DNA of 64,000 nt from Clostridia bacterium (GTDB lineage Bacteria; Bacillota; Clostridia; Oscillospirales; Acutalibacteraceae), in NCBI GenBank assembly GCA_900771085.1, contig CAAGMR010000060.1, positions 1 through 64,000 on the forward strand. Direction: 5' to 3'. Shown one piece after another: positions 51,951-60,228 of the stretch. The number at the start of each line of letters is the position of its first letter. The first letter of the stretch is position 1. Made by a program: the position numbers and the translations under genes. Under the pieces are notes generated by a model. The model saw only the letters and a list, made by a program, of their open reading frames with translations, had not been told where the DNA came from and made no database searches.

Positions 51951-52271
51951 ATGAATAAAGTTCACGTTAAAACAGGTGACGAAGTTGTAGTAATCAACGG
52001 TAAGTATCACGGCCAGCAGGGTAAGGTACTTGCAGTTGCACCTTCAGAAGGTAAAGTTATCGTTGAAGGTATCAACATCATCACAAAGCACGTTAAGCCA
52101 CGCAGAATGGGCGAAACAGGCGGCCTTGTAAAGGCAGAATCTGCTCTTTACGCTGATAAGGTTCAGCTTATCTGCCCTGAATGCGGCAAGCCAACAAGAG
52201 TTGGTCACGCTATCGACAAGGATGGCAAAAAAGTTCGTGTATGCAAGAAATGCAATGCACAGTTTGAATAA
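51951..52271 (+). CDS. rplX: 50S ribosomal protein L24 with zinc ribbon
   Basis: L24 starts 50S assembly. The 106 aa protein has a KOW motif (VINGKYHGQQGKVLAV). The C-terminal part has two CxxC pairs (LICPECGKPT and VCKKCN), which form a zinc ribbon seen in some Firmicutes L24 proteins. The start follows CGGAGG. rplE follows after 13 nt. Confidence 0.97.
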   Translation: MNKVHVKTGDEVVVINGKYHGQQGKVLAVAPSEGKVIVEGINIITKHVKPRRMGETGGLVKAESALYADKVQLICPECGKPTRVGHAIDKDGKKVRVCKKCNAQFE

Positions 52272-52284
52272 GGAGGGCAATTAA

Positions 52285-52827
52285 ATGGCAAGACTTAAAG
52301 ATCAGTACATCAAGGAAGTTGCCCCTGCTCTCATGAACAAGTTCGGTTACAAGAGCACAATGCAGATTCCAAAGCTCGACAAGATCGTTGTTAACATCGC
52401 TTGCGGCGAAGCTAAGGAAAACTCCAAGGTAATGGATGCTGTAGTTCGTGACCTTGAAATCATCACCGGACAGAAGCCTGTTCTTTGCAAGGCTAAGAAG
52501 TCAGTAGCTAACTTCAAGCTTCGTGAAGGCATGGTAATTGGTGCAAAGGTAACACTTCGCGGCGAGAGAATGTATGAATTCCTCGACAGATTCTTCAACC
52601 TTGCTCTTCCACGAGTAAGAGACTTCAGAGGAATCAACCCTAACTCATTCGATGGCAGAGGTAACTACTCAATGGGTATCAAAGAGCAGCTTATCTTCCC
52701 TGAAATCGAATACGATAAGATTGATAAGATTCGTGGTATGGATATTTCATTCATTACTACAGCTAACACTGATGAAGAAGCAAGAGAGCTCCTCACACTT
52801 ATGGGCGCTCCATTCTCTAAGGAATAA
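52285..52827 (+). CDS. rplE: 50S ribosomal protein L5
   Basis: L5 binds 5S rRNA and contacts P-site tRNA. The 180 aa protein has KIVVNIACGEAKENSK, GQKPVLCKAKKSVANFKLREG and GRGNYSMGIKEQLIFPEI, all typical. The start follows AGGAGGG. It is directly followed by the zinc-type S14 gene. Confidence 0.98.
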   Translation: MARLKDQYIKEVAPALMNKFGYKSTMQIPKLDKIVVNIACGEAKENSKVMDAVVRDLEIITGQKPVLCKAKKSVANFKLREGMVIGAKVTLRGERMYEFLDRFFNLALPRVRDFRGINPNSFDGRGNYSMGIKEQLIFPEIEYDKIDKIRGMDISFITTANTDEEARELLTLMGAPFSKE

Positions 52828-52840
52828 GGAGGTTTGAACT

Positions 52841-53026
52841 GTGGCTAAGACATCTATGAAAGTAAAAGCAGCAAAGCCTGCTAAGTATTCAACAAGACAG
52901 TACAACAGATGCCAGATCTGTGGTAGACCACATGCATACCTTCGTAAGTACGGAGTTTGCCGTGTTTGCTTCAGAGAGCTTGCACACAAGGGCCAGATCC
53001 CTGGTGTTAAAAAGGCAAGCTGGTAA
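52841..53026 (+). CDS. rpsZ: 30S ribosomal protein S14, zinc-binding type Z
   Basis: S14 completes the head of the 30S subunit. The 61 aa length and the cysteines C24, C27, C40 and C43 identify the zinc-binding short form typical of Gram-positive bacteria. Translation begins at a GTG after AAGGAGG. No second, zinc-free S14 is in the window. Confidence 0.97.
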   Translation: MAKTSMKVKAAKPAKYSTRQYNRCQICGRPHAYLRKYGVCRVCFRELAHKGQIPGVKKASW

Positions 53027-53057
53027 TTAAGAGCAATAGCAAGGGAGGAAAACATAC

Positions 53058-53456
53058 ATGCAGATTACAGATTCAGTAGCAGATATGCTCACAAGAATTA
53101 GAAATGCTAACTCAGCAAAGCATGATACAGTACAAATCCCAGCATCAAACATGAAGAAAGCCATTGCTCAGATTCTTGTTGATGAGGGATACATCAAGAG
53201 CTTCACCGTTGAAGAAGACGGTAAGCAGGGAATGATCACAATCACTCTCAAATATGGTCCTAATAAATCTCAGGTTATAACAGGCCTTAGAAGAGTTTCT
53301 AAGCCTGGCCTCCGTATTTATACAAGTTGTGAGGACATGCCAAAGGTTATGAAAGGCCTTGGTATTGCAATCCTTTCAACTCCAAAGGGCATCATGACAG
53401 ATAAAGAGGCTCGCAAGCTTAACGTAGGCGGCGAAGTTCTCGCATTCGTTTGGTAA
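53058..53456 (+). CDS. rpsH: 30S ribosomal protein S8
   Basis: S8 is a primary 16S rRNA binder and the translational repressor of the spc operon in E. coli. The 132 aa protein begins QITDSVADMLTRIRNAN and ends with the conserved STPKGIMTDKEARKLNVGGE. It follows GGGAGG. Whether it represses this operon cannot be told. Confidence 0.98.
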   Translation: MQITDSVADMLTRIRNANSAKHDTVQIPASNMKKAIAQILVDEGYIKSFTVEEDGKQGMITITLKYGPNKSQVITGLRRVSKPGLRIYTSCEDMPKVMKGLGIAILSTPKGIMTDKEARKLNVGGEVLAFVW

Positions 53457-53469
53457 GGAGGAACAGTGA

Positions 53470-54015
53470 ATGTCTCGTATAGGCAAAAAGCCAATTGCCA
53501 TTCCGGCAGGCGTTGAAATTAAACTTGACGGAAACACTGTTACAGTAAAGGGCCCTAAGGCAACACTTACCAGAACAGTGCATCCAAAAATCAGCGTATC
53601 AGTTGAAGGCGCAGAGCTCATCGTAACTCGCCCTGATGATACAAACGAAAGCAAAGCACTTCACGGTCTTTCTCGTTCACTTCTCGCTAACATGGTTGAG
53701 GGTGTTTCAGAAGGCTTCAAGAAGGAGCTTGAAGTTAACGGCGTAGGTTATCGTGCAGCTGTTCAGGGCAAGAAGCTCGTTCTTACAGTTGGTTACTCAC
53801 ATCCTGTAGAGATGGAAGTTCCTGAGGGACTTACAGTTGAGTGCCCATCTGCAAACAAGATCGTTGTTTCAGGTGCTGACAAGCAGCTCGTAGGCCAGTT
53901 CTCAGCAGAAGTACGCGAAAAGCGTCCACCAGAGCCATACAAGGGCAAGGGTATCAAGTATGCTGATGAGCACATCCGCCGCAAAGAAGGTAAAGCCGGT
54001 AAGGGCGGTAAATAA
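53470..54015 (+). CDS. rplF: 50S ribosomal protein L6
   Basis: L6 lies near the factor-binding centre of the 50S subunit. The 181 aa protein begins SRIGKKPIAIPAGVEI and has the C-terminal signature PEPYKGKGIKYADEHIRRKEGK. It follows AAGGAGG after the rpsH stop and is followed by rplR. Confidence 0.98.
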   Translation: MSRIGKKPIAIPAGVEIKLDGNTVTVKGPKATLTRTVHPKISVSVEGAELIVTRPDDTNESKALHGLSRSLLANMVEGVSEGFKKELEVNGVGYRAAVQGKKLVLTVGYSHPVEMEVPEGLTVECPSANKIVVSGADKQLVGQFSAEVREKRPPEPYKGKGIKYADEHIRRKEGKAGKGGK

Positions 54016-54033
54016 TCGAAGGAGTGAATACAA

Positions 54034-54393
54034 ATGGTTAGCAGAACAGACGCTAATAAAGCTCGTCTTAAAAGACATAAGAGAGTTCGTGGTAAGATCT
54101 CCGGTACAGCAGAACGTCCACGTCTCAGCGTTTACCGCTCACTTAACAACATCTACGTTCAGGTTATTGATGACGTAGCAGGTGTTACTCTCTGCGCTGC
54201 TTCTACAAATGAGAAGAGCTTCAAAGAGTACGGCGGAAATAAAGACGCAGCACGCGAACTTGGCAAGATCATTGCTAAGCGTGCATTAGATAAGAACATC
54301 AAGGAAGTAGTTTTTGACCGCGGCGGTTACGTTTATGAAGGTCGCGTTGCAGAACTTGCAGAAGGCGCTCGTGAGGGCGGACTTGATTTCTAA
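54034..54393 (+). CDS. rplR: 50S ribosomal protein L18
   Basis: L18 binds 5S rRNA together with L5. The 119 aa protein has a basic N-terminus (RLKRHKRVRGKISGT), RPRLSVYRSLNNIYVQVIDD and the C-terminal FDRGGYVYEGRVAELAEGAR, which are standard. It is preceded by GAAGGAG. rpsE follows. Confidence 0.98.
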   Translation: MVSRTDANKARLKRHKRVRGKISGTAERPRLSVYRSLNNIYVQVIDDVAGVTLCAASTNEKSFKEYGGNKDAARELGKIIAKRALDKNIKEVVFDRGGYVYEGRVAELAEGAREGGLDF

Positions 54394-54417
54394 TAACAGT
54401 AAGGAGGAGGAATACTT

Positions 54418-54918
54418 TTGGCTAAAATAGATGCATCTAATTTAGAGCTTCAGGAAAAAGTTATCACAATTAACCGTGTATCAAAGACAGTTAAGGGTGG
54501 TCGTATTTATAAGTTTGCAGCTCTTGTAGTAGTCGGCGACGGCAACGGCATTGTAGGCTTCGGTCTTGGTAAGTCAGGCGAAGTTCCAGATGCAATCCGT
54601 AAGGGCATCGAAGATGCTAAGAAAAATCTTATCAAGGTATCTCTTAAGGGCACAACAATCCCTCATGAGGTTACAGGTAAGTACGGCGCAGGTGTAGTAC
54701 TTCTTAAACCTGCTGCTCCAGGTACTGGAGTTATCGCCGGTGGTCCTGTTCGTGCTGTTGTAGAAACAGTTGGTATCAAGGACATTCGTTCTAAGGCTCT
54801 TCGTTCAAACAATCCTTGCAACGTAGTAAGAGCTACAATCAACGGTCTTTCACAGCTTCGCAACGCTGAAGAAGTTGCTGAAATTCGTGGTAAGACAGTT
54901 AAAGAAATCTTAGATTAA
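54418..54918 (+). CDS. rpsE: 30S ribosomal protein S5
   Basis: S5 helps accuracy and forms part of the mRNA entry site. The 166 aa protein has the double-stranded RNA binding-like segment INRVSKTVKGGR, followed by VGDGNGIVGFGLGKSGEVPDA and later GTGVIAGGPVRAVVE. The start is a TTG after AAGGAGGAGG; there is no ATG at a usable place. That is unusual for so highly expressed a gene. Confidence 0.97.
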   Translation: MAKIDASNLELQEKVITINRVSKTVKGGRIYKFAALVVVGDGNGIVGFGLGKSGEVPDAIRKGIEDAKKNLIKVSLKGTTIPHEVTGKYGAGVVLLKPAAPGTGVIAGGPVRAVVETVGIKDIRSKALRSNNPCNVVRATINGLSQLRNAEEVAEIRGKTVKEILD

Positions 54919-54932
54919 GGAGGAGCGGCAAA

Positions 54933-55118
54933 ATGGCTGAAAAGAATGTACAGGTTAAACTTGTAAAGAGCTTAATCGGAAGCAAGAAAGATCAGATCGC
55001 TACCGCTCATGCACTTGGTCTTTTCAAAATTGGGGATGTTGCTACACAGCCTAACAATCCTCAGACTCAGGGTAAGGTTCGCAAGATTTCACACCTTATC
55101 GAAGTTACAGAAGCTTAA
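54933..55118 (+). CDS. rpmD: 50S ribosomal protein L30
   Basis: L30 is a small ferredoxin-like-fold protein of the large subunit. The 61 aa protein has VKLVKSLIGSKKDQIATAHALGL, abridged family form, and ends with VRKISHLIEVTE. It follows AAGGAGGAG and lies between rpsE and rplO, as in other bacteria. Confidence 0.97.
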   Translation: MAEKNVQVKLVKSLIGSKKDQIATAHALGLFKIGDVATQPNNPQTQGKVRKISHLIEVTEA

Positions 55119-55135
55119 CACGGGAGGTGCGAAAC

Positions 55136-55579
55136 ATGAAATTGCACGAACTTAAACCTGCAGACGGTTCAAAGAAAGCCGTTAAGCGTATAGGTAGAGG
55201 TATTGGTTCAGGCCAGGGTAAAACTGCCGGCAAGGGTCATAAGGGTCAGAAAGCTCGTTCTGGCGCTAAGATTCGTCCAGGTTTCGAAGGTGGCCAGATG
55301 CCTCTTCAGAGACGTCTTCCAAAGAGAGGATTCAACAACATCTTCGCTAAGGAAATCGCAACAGTTAACGTATCTGACCTTGAGAGAAAGTTCAATGACG
55401 GTGACGTTGTAGACGCAGCAAGCCTTAAGGCTGCCGGTCTCATCAAGAAGGAACTTGATGGAATCAAAGTTCTCGGCAACGGTGAACTCACCAAGAAACT
55501 CGAAGTTAAGGTCAATGCTTACTCAAAAGCTGCTCAGGAAAAAATAGAAGCAGCTGGCGGAAAGGCAGAGGTGGTTTAA
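55136..55579 (+). CDS. rplO: 50S ribosomal protein L15
   Basis: L15 is an early-middle assembly protein with a long basic extension. The 147 aa protein begins KLHELKPADGSKKAVKRIGRG, with the Gly/Lys-rich GKTAGKGHKGQKARSG following. I start at the ATG after GGGAGG; a GTG nine bases upstream overlaps this site. secY follows after one base. Confidence 0.98.
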   Translation: MKLHELKPADGSKKAVKRIGRGIGSGQGKTAGKGHKGQKARSGAKIRPGFEGGQMPLQRRLPKRGFNNIFAKEIATVNVSDLERKFNDGDVVDAASLKAAGLIKKELDGIKVLGNGELTKKLEVKVNAYSKAAQEKIEAAGGKAEVV

Positions 55580-55580
55580 G

Positions 55581-56906
55581 GTGCTTCAGACATTAGTCAA
55601 CGCATTTAAGACACCAGATTTAAGAAGAAAAATGCTTTATACAGCATTTATCATTCTTCTTTTCAGAATAGGAGCTGCTATTTCAGTTCCATTTACCGAT
55701 GCGGCATCAGGTATCATTTCTGATACCACTTCCGCAGGTAACTTCATGAACTATCTCAACATGATGACAGGTGATGCATTCAACTACAGTACATTGTTTG
55801 CAATGTCTATCACCCCATACATCAACTCTTCCATCATCATTCAGCTTCTCGCTGTAGCAATTCCTGCTCTCGAGAAACTGTCCAAGGAAGGCGACGCAGG
55901 CAGAAAGAAAATGCAGAGAATCACAAGAGCTACTGCAATGGTAATTGCTCTTATTCAGTCCACTGCATACTTCTTCTATCTCAGAAGTGGTTATTACATC
56001 ACTCTCGCAGCTGATGGTTCAAGATTCACAGGCTTCTCTGCTGTTTTACAGGCTCTTGTAATTATTGCAACCCTTACAGCAGGTTCAACTCTCCTTATGT
56101 GGATGGGTGAACAGATTAATGCCAAAGGTATCGGCAACGGTATCTCAATGATCCTCTTTGCAGGTATCATTTCACGTCTTCCTCAGGATGCTATCTTCCT
56201 TTGGGAGAACTTCAAAAAGGGTGGACTTTACTACGCATACGCACCAATAGCTGTTATCCTTATGGCAGCCATGTTCGTATTCATCGTTTGGCTTGATAAC
56301 TCAGAGAGACGTATCCCTGTTGTTTACGCTAAGCGTGTAGTTGGACGCAAACAGTATGGCGGCCAGAGCACAAACCTTCCAATCAAGGTTAATATCTCAG
56401 GCGTTATGTCAATCATCTTTGCAAGTTCAATCCTTTCACTTCCTCCAACAATTCAGATGTTCGTATCTGACAAGGTTACTGAAGGAAGCGCACTTGAAAA
56501 GTTCTTTAACCTTTTCAATGCAGAAAACTGGTTCTACGGAATCATTTACTTTGTACTCATCGTATTCTTCGGATACTTCTATTCAGCAATTCAGTACAAT
56601 CCTGTAGAAATTGCAAATAACCTCCGTAGAAACAACGGCTCAATCCCTGGCATCCGTCCGGGTAAGCCAACAACAGAGTACCTTTCAAGAATTCTTGCAA
56701 GAATTACACTTCTTGGTGCACTTTTCGTATCAGTAGTTGCAATTCTTCCAATCGTATTTTCACAAATCACCGACGCTACAGGTTCACAGATGAACATCGC
56801 TCTTGGCGGTACATCAGTAATCATCATCGTTGGTGTTGCTCTTGAAACTGTAAGACAGCTTGAATCTCAGATGATGGTTCGTCATTACAAAGGTTTCCTT
56901 GATTGA
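55581..56906 (+). CDS. secY: Protein translocase subunit SecY
   Basis: SecY is the channel of the SecYEG translocon. The 441 aa protein has ten hydrophobic helices. A GVALETVRQLESQMM segment lies near the C-terminus, and the cytosolic loop has NNGSIPGIRPGKPT. Translation starts at GTG, with the ribosome binding site AGAGGTGG inside the end of rplO. FtsY, which delivers ribosomes to it, is encoded at the start of this window. Confidence 0.97.
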   Translation: MLQTLVNAFKTPDLRRKMLYTAFIILLFRIGAAISVPFTDAASGIISDTTSAGNFMNYLNMMTGDAFNYSTLFAMSITPYINSSIIIQLLAVAIPALEKLSKEGDAGRKKMQRITRATAMVIALIQSTAYFFYLRSGYYITLAADGSRFTGFSAVLQALVIIATLTAGSTLLMWMGEQINAKGIGNGISMILFAGIISRLPQDAIFLWENFKKGGLYYAYAPIAVILMAAMFVFIVWLDNSERRIPVVYAKRVVGRKQYGGQSTNLPIKVNISGVMSIIFASSILSLPPTIQMFVSDKVTEGSALEKFFNLFNAENWFYGIIYFVLIVFFGYFYSAIQYNPVEIANNLRRNNGSIPGIRPGKPTTEYLSRILARITLLGALFVSVVAILPIVFSQITDATGSQMNIALGGTSVIIIVGVALETVRQLESQMMVRHYKGFLD

Positions 56907-56923
56907 TAGAGAGGTTTTATCAG

Positions 56924-57556
56924 ATGAAAATTATCTTTCTTGGAGCTCCTGGTGCAGGTAAAGGCACTCAGGCAGAGAGAATTGCGGATGCTTACAGCAT
57001 TCCAACAGTATCAACAGGCAACATGATCCGTGAAGCTCTTGCCAATGGCACAGAGATGGGTCTTAAGGCAAAGGCATTTATCGAATCTGGTGCACTTGTT
57101 CCTGATGAAGTAGTAATCGGCATTATCAAAGAGCGTCTCAGCAAAGACGATTGTGCAAACGGTTTCATCCTTGATGGATTCCCTCGTACAATTCCACAGG
57201 CAGAGGCACTTGATGCCATGGGAATCATCATCGACAAAGTTGTTGATATTGATGTTCCTGATGAAAGCATAAAGGAAAGAATGTCAGGTCGTAGAGTTTG
57301 CCCTAAGTGCGGCTCTTCTTACCACATTGTTACAAAGAAGCCTTCAGTAGAAGGTATCTGTGACAGATGCGGTGCTGAGCTTGCTCAGAGAAAGGACGAT
57401 GCTCCTGAAACTGTAGCAGACAGACTTAAGGTTTATCACGATCAGACAGAACCTCTTAAAGGTTACTATGCTCAGACCGGCAAGCTTGCAGAAGTTAACG
57501 GTCTTGGCACAGTAGATGAAATTACAGAGCGCGTTAAGAGCGCTTTGGAGGATTAA
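56924..57556 (+). CDS. adk: Adenylate kinase with zinc-binding lid
   Basis: Adenylate kinase interconverts ATP, AMP and ADP. The 210 aa protein has the P-loop GAPGAGKGT (7-15), the AMP-binding DGFPRT (84-89) and a lid with four cysteines (C126, C129, C146, C149), the zinc form of Gram-positive bacteria. I start at the ATG after AGAGAGG. A TTG further upstream overlaps the secY stop and is rejected. map follows after two bases. Confidence 0.97.
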   Translation: MKIIFLGAPGAGKGTQAERIADAYSIPTVSTGNMIREALANGTEMGLKAKAFIESGALVPDEVVIGIIKERLSKDDCANGFILDGFPRTIPQAEALDAMGIIIDKVVDIDVPDESIKERMSGRRVCPKCGSSYHIVTKKPSVEGICDRCGAELAQRKDDAPETVADRLKVYHDQTEPLKGYYAQTGKLAEVNGLGTVDEITERVKSALED

Positions 57557-57558
57557 GC

Positions 57559-58320
57559 ATGATAGTTCTCAAGACCTCTAAGGAATTGGAACTAATGAAG
57601 ATAGCTAATCAGATTTCTTCTGAGGCTCTTTTCCGTGCAGGTGAAATGGTACGCCCGGGCGTTTCCACATGGGAAGTTGACCAGGCAGCTTACAAATATA
57701 TAAAGAGCCAAAAGGGAGCAGAACCCAACTTCCTTGGCCTTTATGATTTCCCTGCAACATGCTGTATATCCGTAAACGATGAGATCATCCACGGCATTCC
57801 AAGCAAAAAGCGTATCCTTAAGGAAGGCGACATCGTATCAATCGATACAGGCGCAAAGTACGGCGGATACAACGGCGATAACGCTTACACTTTTGTTTGC
57901 GGAAGCACAACTCCTGAGGTGCAGCGGCTGCTTGACACCACAAAGGAGTGCCTCAAGCGTGGCATTGAGGCCGCAATTCCGGGTAACCGCATTGGTGATA
58001 TAAGCCATGCCGTGCAGGAATGCGCAGAGGCAGCCGGCTACGGTGTAATTCGTGAATACGAAGGACACGGTGTCGGAACAAAACTTCACGAAGATCCGGG
58101 CGTACCGAATTTTGGTAAAGCCGGACGTGGTGTTCGACTTCTTCCGGGGATGACAATTGCAATCGAACCAATGATTGCAATGGGAACCTACAAGATTCGT
58201 CAGGTTCCGGGAGACGACTGGACAGTATACACAGCTGACGGCAAGCCGGCAGCTCACTTCGAGAATACCATCGCCATCACAGAAGACGGCCCTGTTATTC
58301 TTACACCATTTAAATATTAA
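57559..58320 (+). CDS. map: Methionine aminopeptidase, type I
   Basis: Map removes the initiator methionine from new proteins. The 253 aa M24 enzyme has the metal-binding residues in SIDTGAKYGGYNGDNAYT, EGHGVGTKLHEDP, EPMIA and HFENTIAI. It follows TTGGAGG. Together with adk it forms the usual insertion between secY and infA. No KOW protein gene follows it here. Confidence 0.97.
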   Translation: MIVLKTSKELELMKIANQISSEALFRAGEMVRPGVSTWEVDQAAYKYIKSQKGAEPNFLGLYDFPATCCISVNDEIIHGIPSKKRILKEGDIVSIDTGAKYGGYNGDNAYTFVCGSTTPEVQRLLDTTKECLKRGIEAAIPGNRIGDISHAVQECAEAAGYGVIREYEGHGVGTKLHEDPGVPNFGKAGRGVRLLPGMTIAIEPMIAMGTYKIRQVPGDDWTVYTADGKPAAHFENTIAITEDGPVILTPFKY

Positions 58321-58341
58321 AATGGCGAAGGAGGTTTTTAT

Positions 58342-58560
58342 ATGTCAAAGCAGGATATGATTGAAATCGAAGGCACAGTTGTTGAAGCTCTTCCAAACGC
58401 AATGTTTAAAGTAGAACTTCAGAACGGCCACCAAATACTCGCCCATATTTCTGGTAAGCTTCGAATGAACTACATTCGAATTCTTCCAGGCGATAAGGTA
58501 ACGGTCGAAATGTCGCCATATGACCTTACCCGCGGACGTATTACATGGCGATCCAAGTAA
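58342..58560 (+). CDS. infA: Translation initiation factor IF-1
   Basis: IF-1 binds the A site of the 30S subunit during initiation. The 72 aa OB-fold protein begins SKQDMIEIEGTVVEALPNAMF and ends RGRITWRSK, with conserved HISGKLRMNYIRILPGDKV. It is preceded by GAAGGAGG and lies before rpmJ and rpsM. Confidence 0.98.
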   Translation: MSKQDMIEIEGTVVEALPNAMFKVELQNGHQILAHISGKLRMNYIRILPGDKVTVEMSPYDLTRGRITWRSK

Positions 58561-58605
58561 ACAAAACGTTTTAACATAACATTACTAATCTGAGGAGGTA
58601 TTACA

Positions 58606-58719
58606 ATGAAAGTCAGACCTTCTGTAAAGAAAATGTGCGAAAAGTGCAAGATCATCAAGCGCAAGGGTAAAGTAATGGTTATCTGTGAAAACCCTAAGCA
58701 CAAACAGCGTCAGGGCTAA
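58606..58719 (+). CDS. rpmJ: 50S ribosomal protein L36
   Basis: L36 is the smallest 50S protein and holds zinc in this form. The frame codes for 37 aa: KVRPSVKKMCEKCKIIKRKG, then a strand ending CENPKHKQRQG. The ligands C11, C14, C27 and H32 are present. It follows GAGGAGG. It lies between infA and rpsM, its usual place. Confidence 0.97.
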   Translation: MKVRPSVKKMCEKCKIIKRKGKVMVICENPKHKQRQG

Positions 58720-58757
58720 TTTAGCCTCGAACTACACTAATATGGAGGTGCCACACA

Positions 58758-59126
58758 ATGGCTCGTATTTCAGGTGTTGATTTGCCAAGAGATAAGAGAA
58801 TTGAAATTGCTCTTACATACATCTATGGTATTGGCAACAAGACAGCAAAAGATATTATTGATGCGACCGGCATTAATCCTGACACAAGAGTTAAGGATTT
58901 AACCGAAGAAGATGTAGCAAAGCTTCGTGACTACATCGAGCACAACCTCAAGGTTGAAGGTGACCTTCGCCGTGAGACAGCTCTTAACATTAAGAGACTT
59001 ATCGAAATCGGTGCATACCGTGGCGTTCGTCACAGAAAGGGCCTTCCTGTAAGAGGTCAGCGTTCTAAGACAAACGCACGTACACGTAAGGGTCCAAAGA
59101 AAACAATAGCTAACAAGAAGAAGTAA
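58758..59126 (+). CDS. rpsM: 30S ribosomal protein S13
   Basis: S13 forms part of the head and contacts the 50S subunit and P-site tRNA. The 122 aa protein has ARISGVDLPRDKRIEIALTY and the C-terminal PVRGQRSKTNARTRKGPKK tail. It follows TGGAGGTG. rpsK, rpsD, rpoA and rplQ follow in standard order. Confidence 0.98.
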   Translation: MARISGVDLPRDKRIEIALTYIYGIGNKTAKDIIDATGINPDTRVKDLTEEDVAKLRDYIEHNLKVEGDLRRETALNIKRLIEIGAYRGVRHRKGLPVRGQRSKTNARTRKGPKKTIANKKK

Positions 59127-59144
59127 TAGAGGGGGGTATATAAC

Positions 59145-59552
59145 TTGGCTACAAAAGGTTCAGGAAAGAAGAACACAGCTACACGCAGACGTCGTGATCG
59201 CAAGAATATTGTAGAAGGCGCTGCGCACATTCAGTCCACCTTCAATAACACCATAGTTACCATCACCGACAAACAGGGTAATGCAGTATCTTGGGCAAGC
59301 GCAGGTGAGCTTGGCTTCAGAGGTTCAAAGAAGTCTACTCCATTCGCAGCTCAGACAGCAGCAGAGACAGCAGCTAAGGTTGCTATCGACCACGGCATGA
59401 AGACTGTAGAAGTTTATGTTAAGGGTCCTGGTTCAGGACGTGAAGCTGCAATCAGAGCATTACAGACAACAGGTCTTGAAGTAAGCATGATTAAAGATGT
59501 TACTCCAATTCCACACAACGGATGCCGTCCACCTAAGAGAAGACGCGTCTAA
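59145..59552 (+). CDS. rpsK: 30S ribosomal protein S11
   Basis: S11 lines the platform near the mRNA exit site. The 135 aa protein has AHIQSTFNNTIVTITDKQGN and the C-terminal PIPHNGCRPPKRRRV. The N-terminus is basic. The start is a TTG with AGGGGGG in front, again a weak start codon in a highly expressed gene. Confidence 0.97.
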   Translation: MATKGSGKKNTATRRRRDRKNIVEGAAHIQSTFNNTIVTITDKQGNAVSWASAGELGFRGSKKSTPFAAQTAAETAAKVAIDHGMKTVEVYVKGPGSGREAAIRALQTTGLEVSMIKDVTPIPHNGCRPPKRRRV

Positions 59553-59573
59553 TTCTAACGGAGGTAAAAAACT

Positions 59574-60179
59574 ATGGCTAGAAACATGCAGCCTATCGCT
59601 AAGCGTGCAAAGCAGCTTGGTGTTTCTCCTGCCGCTATGGGTTATGCTGGTAAAGAAACAAGACGTAATCCTAAGGGTGGTATGAGAAGAAAGCAGTCTG
59701 AATATGGTCTTCAGCTTAATGAAAAGCAGAAGGTTAAGTTCGTATATGGCGTTCAGGAAAAACAGTTCCGCGCTTACTATGAGAAAGCAACAAAGATGCA
59801 GGGTAAAGCAGGCGAAAACCTTCTTATCCTTTGCGAGACTCGTCTCGACAACGTTGTATTCCGTCTTGGTTTTGCAACAACTCGTCGTCAGGCTCGTCAG
59901 ATCGTTACTCACAGCCACATCACTGTTGATGGCAAGAAGGTAAACATCCCTTCATATCAGGTTAAGCCTGGTCAGGTAGTAGCAATCAGAGAAGGAAGCC
60001 GTTCATCTGCACTCTTCACTCGCCTTACTGGTGAGGATGCTCCTCTCGTAACAGTACCAGCATGGCTTGAAAAAGACCAGAATGACGCTCTTAAGGGCAC
60101 AGTAGTTAAGATGCCAACTCGTGAAGATGTAGACTTCCCAGTTGAAGAACATCTCATCGTCGAGTTCTATTCTAAATAA
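59574..60179 (+). CDS. rpsD: 30S ribosomal protein S4
   Basis: S4 is a primary binder of 16S rRNA and, in Bacillus, an autogenous repressor of rpsD. The 201 aa protein has the segment ETRLDNVVFRLGFATTRRQARQ, the S4 RNA-binding domain. No N-terminal zinc cysteines are present. It follows CGGAGG and lies in the alpha operon between rpsK and rpoA. Confidence 0.98.
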   Translation: MARNMQPIAKRAKQLGVSPAAMGYAGKETRRNPKGGMRRKQSEYGLQLNEKQKVKFVYGVQEKQFRAYYEKATKMQGKAGENLLILCETRLDNVVFRLGFATTRRQARQIVTHSHITVDGKKVNIPSYQVKPGQVVAIREGSRSSALFTRLTGEDAPLVTVPAWLEKDQNDALKGTVVKMPTREDVDFPVEEHLIVEFYSK

Positions 60180-60228
60180 TGCCACTTAAGTAAACCCGAA
60201 ACATTTAGATTTTTAGGAGGGTTTTAGA

